DNA from: Rhabdophis nuchalis | Taxonomy: Eukaryota; Chordata; Lepidosauria; Squamata; Natricidae | NCBI GenBank assembly: GCA_039707465.1 | Contig: CM077648.1 | Location: 74,580,119 to 74,644,118 of the forward strand | DNA: 64,000 nucleotides | Direction: 5' to 3' | Shown: positions 24,062 to 35,094 of the stretch, in pieces | Layout of the letters: each line of letters begins with the position of its first letter | How positions within the stretch are numbered: position 1 is the first letter of the stretch | The notes under the pieces: generated by a model | Database searches by the model: none | Seen by the model: the letters and a program-made list of their open reading frames with translations, nothing else | What the model was told of the DNA's origin: nothing | Translations under genes and position numbers: made by a program

Positions 24062-24069
24062 TTTTAAAT

Positions 24070-25127
24070 GCTTCTAACTCATTATCAGAGAGAATAGTAG
24101 GGGTGAGACTGAGGAGGTATACAATTGGCTGAAAAACTGGAGCAGATTCCTATATATAATATGAAGTAGATGGTCCTATATTTAAAAAATGTGAGCCAAA
24201 TACTTCTTCCTGTGACTATTACTGCTGACAAATTTGTACCTTTTGTTCCAACACATATGCCTAATGAAGTACAAAATGTATATGGGAGGCTACAAAAAAG
24301 AAGGTAGATGCTCATCCAGTAGGTCAATGAGCTGTATTCACTTGCTTCAGACAAGATGAGATGTATCCAACAGAAAAAACCTCAGGTCATCTGGCGCATT
24401 TTTTGTTTGTTTATGGAGCTTTCCATGGTGCTGAATCTACTTGCCAGTCATTCTACTCTTTCCCACAGTGGAACAGAGGATCTTTAGATACTGTTCTGAA
24501 ATTCCACTCACTATGTTGTAAACTGACTCCTATTTAGTAATGTATATGCTTTGCAAAACAAGTCAGTTTTCTAAAACCTTTACAAAGTCATTTTGACAGA
24601 TATAATAAAGAATCAGGAACATCAATGCAAGATTTATAGAAATTGTCTTTTTGCAGGAGTTTCTGCTGACTTGTCAGTTTGCATTATGCTAATCATTCAT
24701 TTGTTACTAATGTATTTAAATCAGCTCTTTGAAGTGACATCACTTTAGATTCTAGAAAAATCTAAATGGGTAGCTCTGGTTTTTGTAAAAACATGCACCA
24801 TATCAATTGCATTTAAGATCCATTGCTCTGTTCATTAACAAGCAGATATTGCCTCTAGCTGTCTCTGTGATTTTCTTTATTATAGTTAAGTAAAGTAAGA
24901 AATAATTCAGGAATGAAGATTGGGTAAAGGAACACCCATTTTACCAGCTGCCTTTATTATATAAAAGCAATATCCCAGTAATTGGAAAAGAAATGATATT
25001 TCATGGTGGCAAAAGATTACAAATTAATGGTGTAATTGTGCAATAATTATTTGAATGCCATTCTTAGCATTCCATTGTTGAATTTTTGGATGCAGTTGGA
25101 CTTATTGCTGAAGAGAAGGCATGGTAA
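24070..25127. other. AT-rich DNA without recognisable genes
   Basis: Only short chance open frames are present. Confidence 0.55.
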
Positions 25128-28122
25128 ACACTGAGGTGTTTCCCATCAATCTGGTCTTGGGGAGGGGCAGGGGCGGTGGGAGACGGGAGGAACATCACCA
25201 GCTGGAGGACCGTGGCCGCTGGCTACGGGCGGTCACGCATTCCAACCCCCCATACTCCCATCGCAGGCTAGGAGGGCAAGAACCACAGACCCGGGGCCCT
25301 AGGCTGATGTTATGCAACGCCAGGTCCGTGGTGCAAAAAGCCCCCCTCATCCATGACCTTGTGTCAGAGGGGGACCCGGATCTGGTAGGTATTACGGAAA
25401 CCTGGTTGGGCCACGAGGGAGGTCATCCCCTCGTAGAAATGTGCCCACCAGGCTACCGAGCCTTTCATCAGCCTAGGGCCCTAGGGAGGGGTGGGGGGTG
25501 GCGATTATGGTTAGGGAAGGTCTTGAGCCAAAGGAGACCACGATCCCCCAGACGACCGGGTGCGAGTCCCTCCTCGTGAAATGGGGCCTAGGGAGGCAGT
25601 TGGGCGTGTTAGTTGTATACCTGGCTCCTCGCTATGCAACAACAGCCCTGCCCGAGCTCCTAGAGGTGATAGCCGAGGCGGCGGTTGAGACCCCCAGACT
25701 TTTGGTCATGGGGGACTTTAACCTGCCGTCGGTAGGCGAAACCTCTGGTGCAGCTCGGGAGTTCATGGCTTCCATGGCAGCCATGGACCTGACCCAGGTA
25801 GTTTTGGGCCCTACCCACGAGGGTGGACACACTCTGGATCTCATCTTCGTCTCGGGACAGTGGAGTCGTGATCTGGGAATAGGGGATTTAGTCATCACAC
25901 CCCTGTCATGGACAGATCACGCTCTCCTTCGGCTCGACTTTCCGATCGCTGCACCCCATCGCGGGGAGGCGGAACCAGATATTCCTACATGGTTCCGCCC
26001 CAGGCTTCTGATGGACCCGGTAAGGTTCCAAAGGGAGCTTGGGCCAATTCCTGTGGACTTGCCCCGCGACTCGACTGAGGACCTAGTGGCCGCATGGTTA
26101 AGTGCGGCCACGGGGGCCTTGGACCGAGTCGCGCCCGTGCGGCCTCTCTTGCGGCGACGATCCACCTGGGCTCCTTGGTTCACCGAGGAGCTTAGGGAGA
26201 TGAAGCGCCACAAGAGACGCCTAGAGAGCAGATGGAGATCCTCTCGCTCCGAAGCCGACCGAACACTAGTGAGAACCTACATTAGGACTTACCTGGTGGC
26301 GATAAGAGTGGCCAAACGTGAGTATTGTGCCACTCTTATTGCATCCGCAGATAACCGCCCTGCCGCCCTGTTTGGGGTGACCCGCTCCCTCCTTCAACAG
26401 AGGCCGCGGGAAGCCCCTCTACAGGGTCGAGCAGAGGAATTTGGGATTTATCTGCAGGAGAAAATCACTCGGATTCGGAGCGAGCTGCCCTCCATCGACA
26501 GTGGTCCAGCTGAGCGGTCCGAGGTTGCTCTTGAGACACCATCTTGGGAGGAGTTTGATTTTGTTACTACCGAGGATATGGACAAGTTGTCAAAGAGACT
26601 TAGGGCTACCACATGTTTATTGGACCCGTGTCCCTCCTGGCTTGTACTGGCATCCTGGGAGACGACACGAGGCTGGCTCCAGGGCATTGTCAACGCATCT
26701 TTGAGTGAGGGGTCCTTGCCTGCCATCTTGAAAGAGGCGGTAGTAAGGCCCCTCCTCAAGAAGCCGTCCCTGGATCCAGCATTACTAGAGAACTATCGTC
26801 CCGTCTCCAACCTTCACTTTTTAGTGAAGGTTGTTGAGAGTGTGGTGGCCCAACAGTTTCCGCGACACTTGGAGGAAGTTGATTATCTAGACCCGCGCCA
26901 GTCCGGCTTCCAACCCGGGCATAGCACCGAGACGGCATTGGTCGCGTTGGTTGATGATCTCTGGAGGGCGCGGGATAGAGGATATTCCTCTATCCTAGTC
27001 CTATTAGACCTCTCAGCGGCTTTTGATACCATCGACCATGGTATCCTATTGCGCCGACTGGGGGGGTTGGGGCTGGGAGGCACCGTTCTACGGTGGTTCT
27101 CTTCCTACCTCTCTGGTCGGTCGCAATATGTGTTGGCAGGGGGGCAGAGGTCGGCCTCGAGGCCCCTCGTATGTGGGGTACCTCAAGGGTCGGTCCTCTC
27201 GCCCCTACTGTTCAACACATACATGAAGCCGCTGGGCGAGATCATCCGTGGTTTTGGGGTGGGATATCATCTGTACGCTGATGATACTCAGTTGTACATA
27301 TCCACCCCAGACCACCCCAACGATGCCGTCGAGGTCATGTCCCGGTGTTTGGAGGCCGTACGGATCTGGATGGGTAGTAACAAACTCAGGCTCAACCCGT
27401 CCAAGACTGAGTGGCTGTGGCTTCCGGCACCCCGGTTCAGCCAGATTATTCCAACTCTGGCCATTGGGGGCGAAACACCGGCCCCCGTGGAGAGGGCGCG
27501 CAATTTGGGTGTCCTCCTGGATTCCCGGCTGTCCATGGAGGACCATGTGGCGGCCGTGGCCAGGGGGGCTTTCCATCAGGTACGCCTGATGCGCCAATTG
27601 CGGCCCTTACTGGACCGGGCTGCCCTTCGCACAGTCACTCAGGCCCTCGTGACCTCTCGACTCGACTACTGTAATGCTCTCTACATGGGGCTTCCCTTGA
27701 GGTGCACTCGAAAGCTGCAGTTAGTCCAGAATGCAGCCGCGCGGGTGATTACGGGAGCGCCTAGACACTCCCACATAACACCTATCCTGCGCGAGCTGCA
27801 CTGGCTTCCTGTGGTCTTTCGGGTGCGCTTCAAGGTTTTGACGACCATCTTTAAAGCACTCCATGGCTCGGGGCCTAGTTATATGCGAGACCGCCTCCTG
27901 CCCCATACATCCCTCAGACCAATACGCTCCCACAGAGAGGGCCTCCTCAGGGTGCCGTCGGCCGGACAATGCCGACTGGCGACACCCAGGGGGAGAGCCT
28001 TCTCTGTGGCAGGTCCAGCCCTTTGGAACGACTTACCCCCTGAACTTCGCACCATCTCTGACCTCCGCCTCTTCCGCAAGTGTCTTAAGACACATTTGTT
28101 CCATCTAGCCGGCCTAGCGTAG
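25121..28122 (+). pseudogene. LINE pol (APE endonuclease + reverse transcriptase), one frameshift
   Basis: The N-terminal frame 25121-25579 has the APE motifs LMLCNARS and ITETWL. The frame 25498-28122 (874 codons) continues with VMGDFNLP, the TDHALL box of APE, then RT motifs A ([11 protein letters not shown]), B (GVPQGSVLSPLLFNTYM) and C (YADDTQLY). A long post-RT region follows (LQLVQNAAARVITG, LHWLPVVFRVRFKVL, FSVAGPALWNDLPP). The frames join at a G-tract at 25493-25498 with six G where the copy at 35807-35813 has seven, so a single-base loss separates the two parts. The rest is open, implying little time since insertion. The protein would nick DNA and prime reverse transcription at the target, acting on its own RNA. 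The first ATG may lie in a truncated part. Confidence 0.9.
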
Positions 28123-28311
28123 CCCCCTATACTGACTTTTAGATAGTTTTTAAATTTGGGGATTTTAATCTGGTTTTAGCACAGGTTCTATTGAATTAGT
28201 TTTTTAAATTTTATATGATGTTTTGTATGTATTTTAATTTTCCTGTGCGCCGCCCTGGGTCCGTTTGGAGAAGGGCGGGGTATAAATTGAATAAATATAA
28301 ATATAAAGAAC
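25128..28311 (+). mobile_element. CR1/L2-type LINE, nearly full-length
   Basis: About 3.2 kb carrying almost the whole pol ORF, the 3' UTR, the terminal hairpin (GCCGCCCTGGGTCC..GGAGAAGGGCGGGG) and an AATAAATATAAATA tail. Homology to the longer copy at 35095-38459 begins at cactgaggt, so the 5' UTR is truncated. It is the best preserved LINE in the window. The coding region is described separately. No clear target duplication was found, but the tail is short and A/T-rich, which makes one hard to see. Confidence 0.95.
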
Positions 28312-28363
28312 TCTCTCATAATAGGATTTAGTTTTGATAAGGCACATGCATATGAATGTACTA

Positions 28364-28479
28364 CAACCTTTGCAACTTTAAGTCTGAAGGACTTCAGCTC
28401 CCAGACTTCTCCAGCCAGCAAAGCTAAAGACTAAAGTCTGGGACTTCAGACTTAAAGTTGCAAAGGTTGGGGACTCCTG
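28364..28479. mobile_element. Palindromic hAT-type MITE, left end lost
   Basis: The arms caacctttgcaactttaagtc and the complement are present, but the outermost CAGGGGTCTC is missing on the left and the core is disturbed (caaagctaaagactaaagtc). Flanks tactaca / tgctaca hint at the old TSD. Confidence 0.8.
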
Positions 28480-28605
28480 TGCTACAATATCCTCAGTTGA
28501 AATGAATAAATCAGATCAGACCCAATCCTTGAAATGAACATCCCTGATTTTGAGTGGAAGAAATTATATCCATTATCAAAGGCTCTGAGTCCTAAACATT
28601 TATAG

Positions 28606-28740
28606 CAGGGGTCTCCAACCTTTGCAACTTTAAGTCTGAAGGACTTCAGCTCCCAGACTTCTCCAGCCAGCAAAGTTGGCTGGAGAAGTCTGGGAGCTAG
28701 AGTCCTTCAGACTTAAAGTTGCAAAGGTTGGAGACCCCTG
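28606..28740. mobile_element. Palindromic hAT-type MITE, 135 bp
   Basis: It starts CAGGGGTCTCCAACC and ends with the complement. The perfect 8-bp duplication atttatag is at 28598-28605 and 28741-28748. The core is ccagcaaagttggctgg. Confidence 0.95.
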
Positions 28741-28748
28741 ATTTATAG

Positions 28749-30611
28749 CAAATAATCCCACAGTGGTCTCCACAGTTCATACCTATGTAGTAAGTACAGC
28801 AGTATTGGTTTTGTTATGATTTCAGAAAAAACACATATAAATATACCTATTTAAATTTTCAGCAGTGAGCCATAGAAAATTTAAAAATGTAAATCTATCA
28901 TTTCTTTCCTAAAGATACCATCTTTTCTAGACAGACCTTGTAAGTAACTTCAACAATGGTCACTGATCAGAAATTTAAGCAGTCAACATCTTAATCTGAA
29001 TTAAAGAACAAAAGTTGAAAAAGGGGGAAGCTAGCATATATGAAAGAAAACATGTAGATTAGTTAAAAAGAACAATAAAATGCCTTGAAGTCTTAAACAT
29101 TTCTACCACCTTTTCAAAAGGATTCTTGAGTGATAGAAGAAACTGTTTTACTCAATTTCTTTTTCTTTGTTTTGCTCTGTATGATGATATCTATTTTTCA
29201 CCATTTGAATAGCTCTATATAATGGGTAAAATGGGCTGCACATGGGCTGTAATTTGATTTTTATCCTTGAGAACTCCTTGGATTTTCTGTTCTTCCACAC
29301 ATGAGTATTGAAAGCATGAATCAAAAGCTAATGGTCTTAGGAGCCTTTTCGGTCATCTTAATTGTGCCCGTTATTCCCATTAAAATACAGTAAATATGAT
29401 ACATCTAAGAAAAAAAGCACAATTGCTTTAAATGTGAAAAAGAATTATAAGAAGAGAAGCAAAAATGTCATACGAATAGCAGTTTGTGCATTCACAGGGA
29501 GAAATATCAGCAGATATTACCCCCCAAATGCCATGATATTTCATATCAAATGGGCATGGAAATTATGAAGCTTCTTCTTAAAATAACTGATGATTTGGTG
29601 ACTCACACTTAAGTTACATGAGCCAAAAAAGTGTTCAGTTATGTCAGCCAAAATATATGTGAAATCTGAAAGAAAGGAGCTTGTGAATTAATTACTAAAT
29701 ATCTCCATTTCTGAATGTAAAAAACCCAAATAATATGAATTTAAAATATTAAAACACTCTAGTCTTTATTTATCATTTTAATATGTTGGGATCATGGAAA
29801 TCGCCCAACAACAAAAGACAGTTTTGAGGAACAGAGATTTCTTAATTTCATAAAGCCATAAAAAAACCTTTCTGAATTATTCTAAAAGCACCTAAGACTA
29901 TATATTGTTTTTCTTTATATTTTTATAAATTAACCTTATAGTATTTTTTAAAAAAATAATAAATACTGTAATATATTAAATGTAGCCATTTGCAAGAACA
30001 CTATAATGAAGAGTTAAATATCGTATATTAAAAATCCAATGGCTACGTATCTTACATGTAATATTTTTTAAAAAGTATTTTATTGCACTTAAAATAATGG
30101 CAGAGGAATGGAAGGGGAAGCCCACAAAGATAAAAACACAGTCAGTTTTTAAAAAATAAAAAAGAAACAAAAGGTAAGATATATCATTTTAACTGTAAAT
30201 ATTTACAATTCTATCTATAGTTAAATGGTGCAATTATTATTTATTACAGTATTTTATAAAAATGAGTTAACGTGTTCTTATGATCTTAATAATTGTCATT
30301 CAAAAGTATCAATATTTTTAACAATCTGAAACTGATTCTTATAAAGTAATAACTCTCATGCCATATTATGATGAGGGTTATAAGCCTATTAGATATGTTT
30401 TGCTAAGCAGAAGCACTAAACCAGTAAGTACAGTCTTACGTATTAATCAGTGAATGGCTGAATAGTGCCAATTGTATGACCACATTCATGTTCACATCAT
30501 TTTTATGATATGGAGAAAACAGGGAGCATGAACTTATTAACATAAACTCAGGATCCCTGTTCAACTCAACAACAAAATTAATATTCTTTAAATACTCTAA
30601 TATTTTACATT
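28749..30611. other. Very AT-rich DNA without recognisable genes
   Basis: Long A and T runs and only short chance open frames. I see nothing with defined ends. Confidence 0.6.
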
Positions 30612-30619
30612 CTCTAATA

Positions 30620-30969
30620 CAGGGGTCCCCAACCTTTTTTGCACCAGGGACCGGTTTCATTTTAAAGAAAATTCTGCGGACCTGCAGGCGTAGAGGAGGA
30701 GGGGGGAGGGGGAACAGGCGGTGCATGCGCATGCAGGGGGGAGGGGGGAACAGGCAGCGCATGCGCACACGGGGGTGGGAGTCGGCTCACTCGGCCCTCT
30801 AGGGCCTCCAATGGCGCAAACGGCCGTGCCTGCGCTCTCCTGCATCTGGCGCGCGCTCTGCCCTGGGGGCTGCCCCCTCCTCCCTCCTCCTCCTCTCCAG
30901 CCCTGCAGTCCGGTTCCTATCAAGCCACGGACCGGCACCGGTCCGCGGGCCGGGGGTTGGGGACCCCTG
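30620..30969. mobile_element. hAT-Charlie (MER1-like) element, 350 bp, inverse orientation
   Basis: It starts CAGGGGTCCCCAACC with ttttttgcaccagggaccgg and ends ccgggggttggggacccctg, the reverse of the copy at 18632. The perfect 8-bp duplication ctctaata flanks it. GC-rich, with gcatgcgcatgc repeats near 30721-30775. No transposase. Confidence 0.92.
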
Positions 30970-30977
30970 CTCTAATA

Positions 30978-32431
30978 CACATACTGATTTGAAATATAAC
31001 CTCTGCCTCCAAGAAAATAAAACCGGAACCATACCACATGCACATTTCCAATTAAATTATATGATAAACCTATGCTAAAATTTCAACCTTATTTTAAATG
31101 TAACTAACCCTGAAATAAGTCTTAACCATTACCCTGGCATTAATTTTAATGAGACATTTCAATGGAAATGGAATTATAACCTGAATTTCACCCTATCTCC
31201 AATGGAAAATATAGGATTAATTTATCTCCAAGACAAAATATCATATATAACATATGTAAAGCACTATTATAAATAAAAATAAAAATAACTCTTTTACATT
31301 TTTCATTATGTTAGTTTTAAATAGAAATACCCCCTAATACTAGATCTCATTTTACCTTGTACAAAGTGACAGCTAGGTCTAATATGGCTAAGGTATTTGT
31401 ATAAGCCCTATGATGACCTGGAACAAGCCCATAGGTGACATGTGTATGCATTCCTTTGCTGCCTTAGACAACCAAATGGAGACATTGAAATCCATCACTT
31501 GATAAAAGTTGAATATTACCTACAGTCTGAAAAGTGATATTACAAGAACCAGATATGAGTTTGGGGAAAAATATGACAATAGGCAATATAGGAGGGGGAA
31601 AATTATAGTTGACATGACTGGAAGGGATAAGATGATAAAAGGGAAAAAATTAAAGATATAAAAATTGTGACTGATTAGTCTTTGTTCATTAGTCTTTTGA
31701 CTAATAAGCATGTCTATTCACACATACATGTGACATAGAAATTGATATAAATCTTAAAAGCAAACTAAGAGAATTAGTTAAGAATTCAGGAATGATAAGA
31801 AGTTTTGAATATGGAACAAACAAGTTTTAAATTCTAAAAATACTGATAGGTAGTTTGTATGTGACCTGTTTCAAGGAATAAAGACCATTGACAGAAGCTA
31901 AAATGGACTTAATTCTTGCTTTTTATTTCTTGCTTTTACTACTTCTTATTCATTTTCTGTGGTTGCATAAAATTACTACATCAAGAGGGGAGAGTGTGAC
32001 CAGAATGTATATAGTAGATGTGCTTAGGTTTAGTTATTTCTGAAAACACTGAGTCATACAGGAAATTAGAAAAAAGCACATTGTATTTTATGTTAAAATT
32101 AAAGTAACATCTAAAAAACACAATATAAACAGGCATATAATATTATGTGTAATTTCAATATCATTATCAAATTGTGCTTCAAGAATCTGAAATTGCATTA
32201 TCGATGCTATTTAGTAGGAAAATAAATAAATAAGACATACTAGATAAAAGTGTTATTGAATTAGAAACCTTTCAAGGGACCATAAAATTCTTCTGAAGAG
32301 GATCTGTCTCTAAATAAACCCCCTCAGGCTAAATCCAGAAGCTGTTCATTTGCACAAAACCTTTATCGCTAGAGTCGCAAATCAATTTCATTTTCTTAAG
32401 TATACCCAATGAACTCTCAGCCTTTGAAAGT
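30978..32431. other. AT-rich DNA without recognisable genes
   Basis: Nothing supportable was found beyond chance open frames. Confidence 0.55.
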
Positions 32432-32578
32432 GGTCTCCAACCTTTGCAACTTTAAGTCTGAAGGACTTCAGCTCCCAGACTTCTCCAGCCAGCAAAGCTC
32501 CCAGACTTCTCCAGCCAGCAAAGAATTCTGGGAGCTGAAGTCCTTCAGACTTAAAGTTGCAAAGGTTGGAGACCCCTG
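32432..32578. mobile_element. Palindromic hAT-type MITE with internal duplication
   Basis: The left end starts at ggtctccaacc, with the CAGG bases missing. The right end is complete (ggagacccctg). The core contains the 20-bp-scale phrase cccagacttctccagccagc twice in direct order, which breaks the palindrome. No clear TSD because the left edge is damaged. Confidence 0.88.
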
Positions 32579-32853
32579 GTGTAGTGCACAGAACTGCCTC
32601 CTGTAAACTTTATTTTCAAAGCCAAAAATTTCACTCTTAATAGCAGCAATTGCCCTCCATCTCCACTTCTCTTTTTCAAACATCAAAACCTAAATTGAAT
32701 TCAGGGTCTTGTTCTCTTTAAAAAAAAAGGTTAGGTGAGAGAGAAAAACAATATTTTCTAGGCAACCCTAGTCTGTCACAAGAAGTTCAAGAAATGTAAT
32801 TATATAGCAACCATTATCCTTTCCAATTGTTTTCTTGGGTTGACCATGTAAGA

Positions 32854-32974
32854 CAGGGGTCTCCAACCTTTGCAACTTTAAGTCTGAAGGACTTCAGCTC
32901 CCAGACTTCTCCAGCCAGCTTTGCTGAGAGCTGAAGTCCTTCAGACTTAAAGTTGCAAAGGTTGGAGACCCCTG
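32854..32974. mobile_element. Palindromic hAT-type MITE, 121 bp
   Basis: CAGGGGTCTCCAACC ends with perfect 8-bp duplications atgtaaga (32846-32853, 32975-32982). The right arm lacks about 14 bp next to the core (cagctttgctgagagctgaag). Confidence 0.94.
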
Positions 32975-32982
32975 ATGTAAGA

Positions 32983-33639
32983 TACAAACCAAGGCTTTCA
33001 CTTCAGTTGAGACCTTTCTCCTGCCACTTCAGTTTGATAGTTACTAGCGCCCTGGGTTCTAATCAGGCTTGGAATCCTCGCCCTTAGGTCTGAGTAGGAA
33101 AAGTAACTGATTTTGCTGTAGATTGTGAATTCAAATCTTTTGGGTCCAAAGCACACACTCCCACTTAGGATATATTATGGTTGCTCTGATTGTTCTTTTA
33201 TCATCCCATCCTTTTCCCAAAGAGTTCAGAACAATGTGTATTTTATCCTTCCCACCAAACGTCTCATTTTATTTTCATAGCAAACTTTTCAGGGAAAGGC
33301 TAATTTAGAGGTGTCCACAACTGCCCATAGCTGTCGCCACATACCTTCGCTGTGAAGGGATTGATGGGTAAGCAGAGGTTGCACAGGGCTGCAATTGGGC
33401 TGACTCAAACACCTCCCAAATTCCAACTGCAGAGATGTGTGCTCCGCATGCTGATTGGTTGACGTTCTGTACTTTGCTGTTTGAGGGCCCCTTAGTCAGG
33501 GCGTTAATATTCGCTGACATATAAAAGGAATGCCTAAGCAACCATCCCCAAATGACAGGTGCATATATTCCCTCACATGCAGTGCCAGAGAAGTCTGCTT
33601 GAGCCTTAAATTGAGCTATCTGAAGATGCGAGATCCCAC
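32983..33639. other. Unassigned DNA upstream of an R4/Dong-like relic
   Basis: The sequence is mixed in composition. The part from about 33,300 may belong to the same degraded LINE as the following feature, but I could not align it to a recognisable domain. Confidence 0.35.
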
Positions 33640-34080
33640 AAAAAGTCATGGAAAATAAGAGGGCTAAGATCCTGTGGGATTTTCAAATCCAGACAGATAG
33701 GCAGGTGCTAACTAATCATTAGAGATCAAGATAGTAGACAAAGTAGACTAATATTAGACAAAGACCAGAAGATAGCAGTGGCGATAGATGTAGCAGTGCC
33801 AAGTGACAGGAACATCAGGAAGGAGTATGAGAAACTGGAAAAGTTCCAGGTCTGCAGGAGGAACTGGGAATGATATAGACAATAAAGGCCAAAGCAGTTC
33901 CAGTGGTGATGGGATCTGTGACTCCTAAAATGGAGAATGTCTCCAATAGATTCCAGGAACTATATTAGAACTCTCTCTTCTGCACAGATCCTGTGCAGAA
34001 TGCTCAAACTCTCACGCTTCTGGTAGAGGACTCAAGATCTAGGAAGATGCATAACAGGGTGAGAAGGGAATTCTTTCCCC
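33640..34080 (+). mobile_element. R4/Dong-like LINE relic with restriction-like endonuclease remnant
   Basis: Conceptual reading gives KRAKILWDFQIQTD, then after a stop VAIDVAVPSDRNIRKEYEKLEKFQ. This matches the C-terminal restriction-like endonuclease region of R2/R4-type LINEs, where a ..VIDVAVP.. strand carries part of the PD-(D/E)xK site. Several in-frame stops and indels show it is dead. The likely 3' end is the (ATCTA)n tract just downstream. The family name is from memory of such sequences and is less certain than the domain. Confidence 0.6.
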
Positions 34081-34087
34081 CCCAACA

Positions 34088-34135
34088 TCAATCTAATCTA
34101 ATCTAATCTAATCTAATCTATTCTAATCTATCACT
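34088..34135 (+). repeat. (TAATC)n pentanucleotide repeat
   Basis: Seven to eight units of atcta/taatc with one change, followed by looser ctatca repeats. It may be the 3' tail of the upstream LINE relic. Confidence 0.9.
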
Positions 34136-34189
34136 ATCTATCATCCATCATCATTCTTTTTACATACATACACACATACTGCGTGCATT

Positions 34190-34319
34190 TGTGCTGAAGG
34201 ATAAATAAATAAAGAGAGACTATGATAGATCTATTTCGAGCTGTTTAGCTCTCATCAGATAGCCATACCCTTATTGGGATTCGAACTCTACTCCCTTATC
34301 AGCTGAGCCAGGGAAATAA
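34190..34319 (-). mobile_element. Possible tRNA-derived SINE fragment
   Basis: On the minus strand a TGGCTCAGCTGAT A-box-like motif is followed by GAGTTCGAATCCC, a good B-box, and ends in a TTTATTTATTTA tail. The boxes are only about 24 nt apart, closer than in a real tRNA, so this is a degenerate or rearranged SINE head and not a tRNA gene. Confidence 0.45.
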
Positions 34320-34530
34320 GTCAATGTTTATGTCAGAGCACCTGGTATGCCCAAATATGGGAGGAAGGGAGCTTACTGCTACCCATTTTGCCTTTCAGCT
34401 CCAACCTAGGAGCCTTTTCAGGCAGGAAACCATTTTGTGTGCCTGAAAGGCTCCTAGGTTGGAGCTGAAAGGCAGTAAGCTCCTTCCTCCCATATTTGGG
34501 TATACCAGGTGCTCTGACATAAACATTGAC
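34320..34530. repeat. Foldback (hairpin) repeat, arms about 91-105 bp
   Basis: Positions 34320-34424 and 34440-34530 are near-perfect reverse complements starting gtcaatgtttatgtcagagc, separated by a 15-bp loop. The left arm has an extra ~12 bp (ctacccatttt) that resembles the loop sequence (aaccatttt). The arms otherwise differ at only a few bases, so the inverted copy is recent or maintained. It abuts the SINE-like head. Confidence 0.9.
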
Positions 34531-34966
34531 ACATACTGTATATATCAAAATTATGTATATTACACACAGAATCTATTACACAAACACATACAAGCACATA
34601 CAACCATCTATGTTTGAAGAAATCATTCTATGAAATACAGGATAATCAATTATGTGGGTAGAGTTGAGCAATATGCAACCTCAGAGATCAATCGAAAGCT
34701 TTCAACCCAGGCTCTTATCTAACCACAATGAATTTTAGTTTCCCATTCCCTTGAGAGGCTGAAAAAGCAAGACATAAAAATATCCCTCATATATATCTCC
34801 ACCAAACAGAAGAAGAGAAAAAATTCTAGCCCCTCATAAGTATGTTGCAACCCTGTTTGCTCTATGACCTCACTTTGCCCAGTATGGGTGTAAAGCATCA
34901 AAAGATTGTGCACTCCTGCTCTGTTCTACAATAACAATGATGGAAAACAATACAATCCTCCAAAAG
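34531..34966. other. AT-rich DNA without recognisable genes
   Basis: Nothing supportable found. Confidence 0.5.
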
Positions 34967-35094
34967 ATCTAGGACTGTGATGGCGAACCTATGGCATGCG
35001 TGCCCTAAGTGGCACATGAAGCCATGTTGCCTGGCATGTGCATCATCACTTGTTCCTATTCTGGGTTTCTGGTGTGCATGTAACTTGAACACCT

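Noticed and set aside
34190..34319. Functional tRNA gene
   Set aside because: A-box and B-box are far too close and no cloverleaf can be drawn. SINE-like at best.
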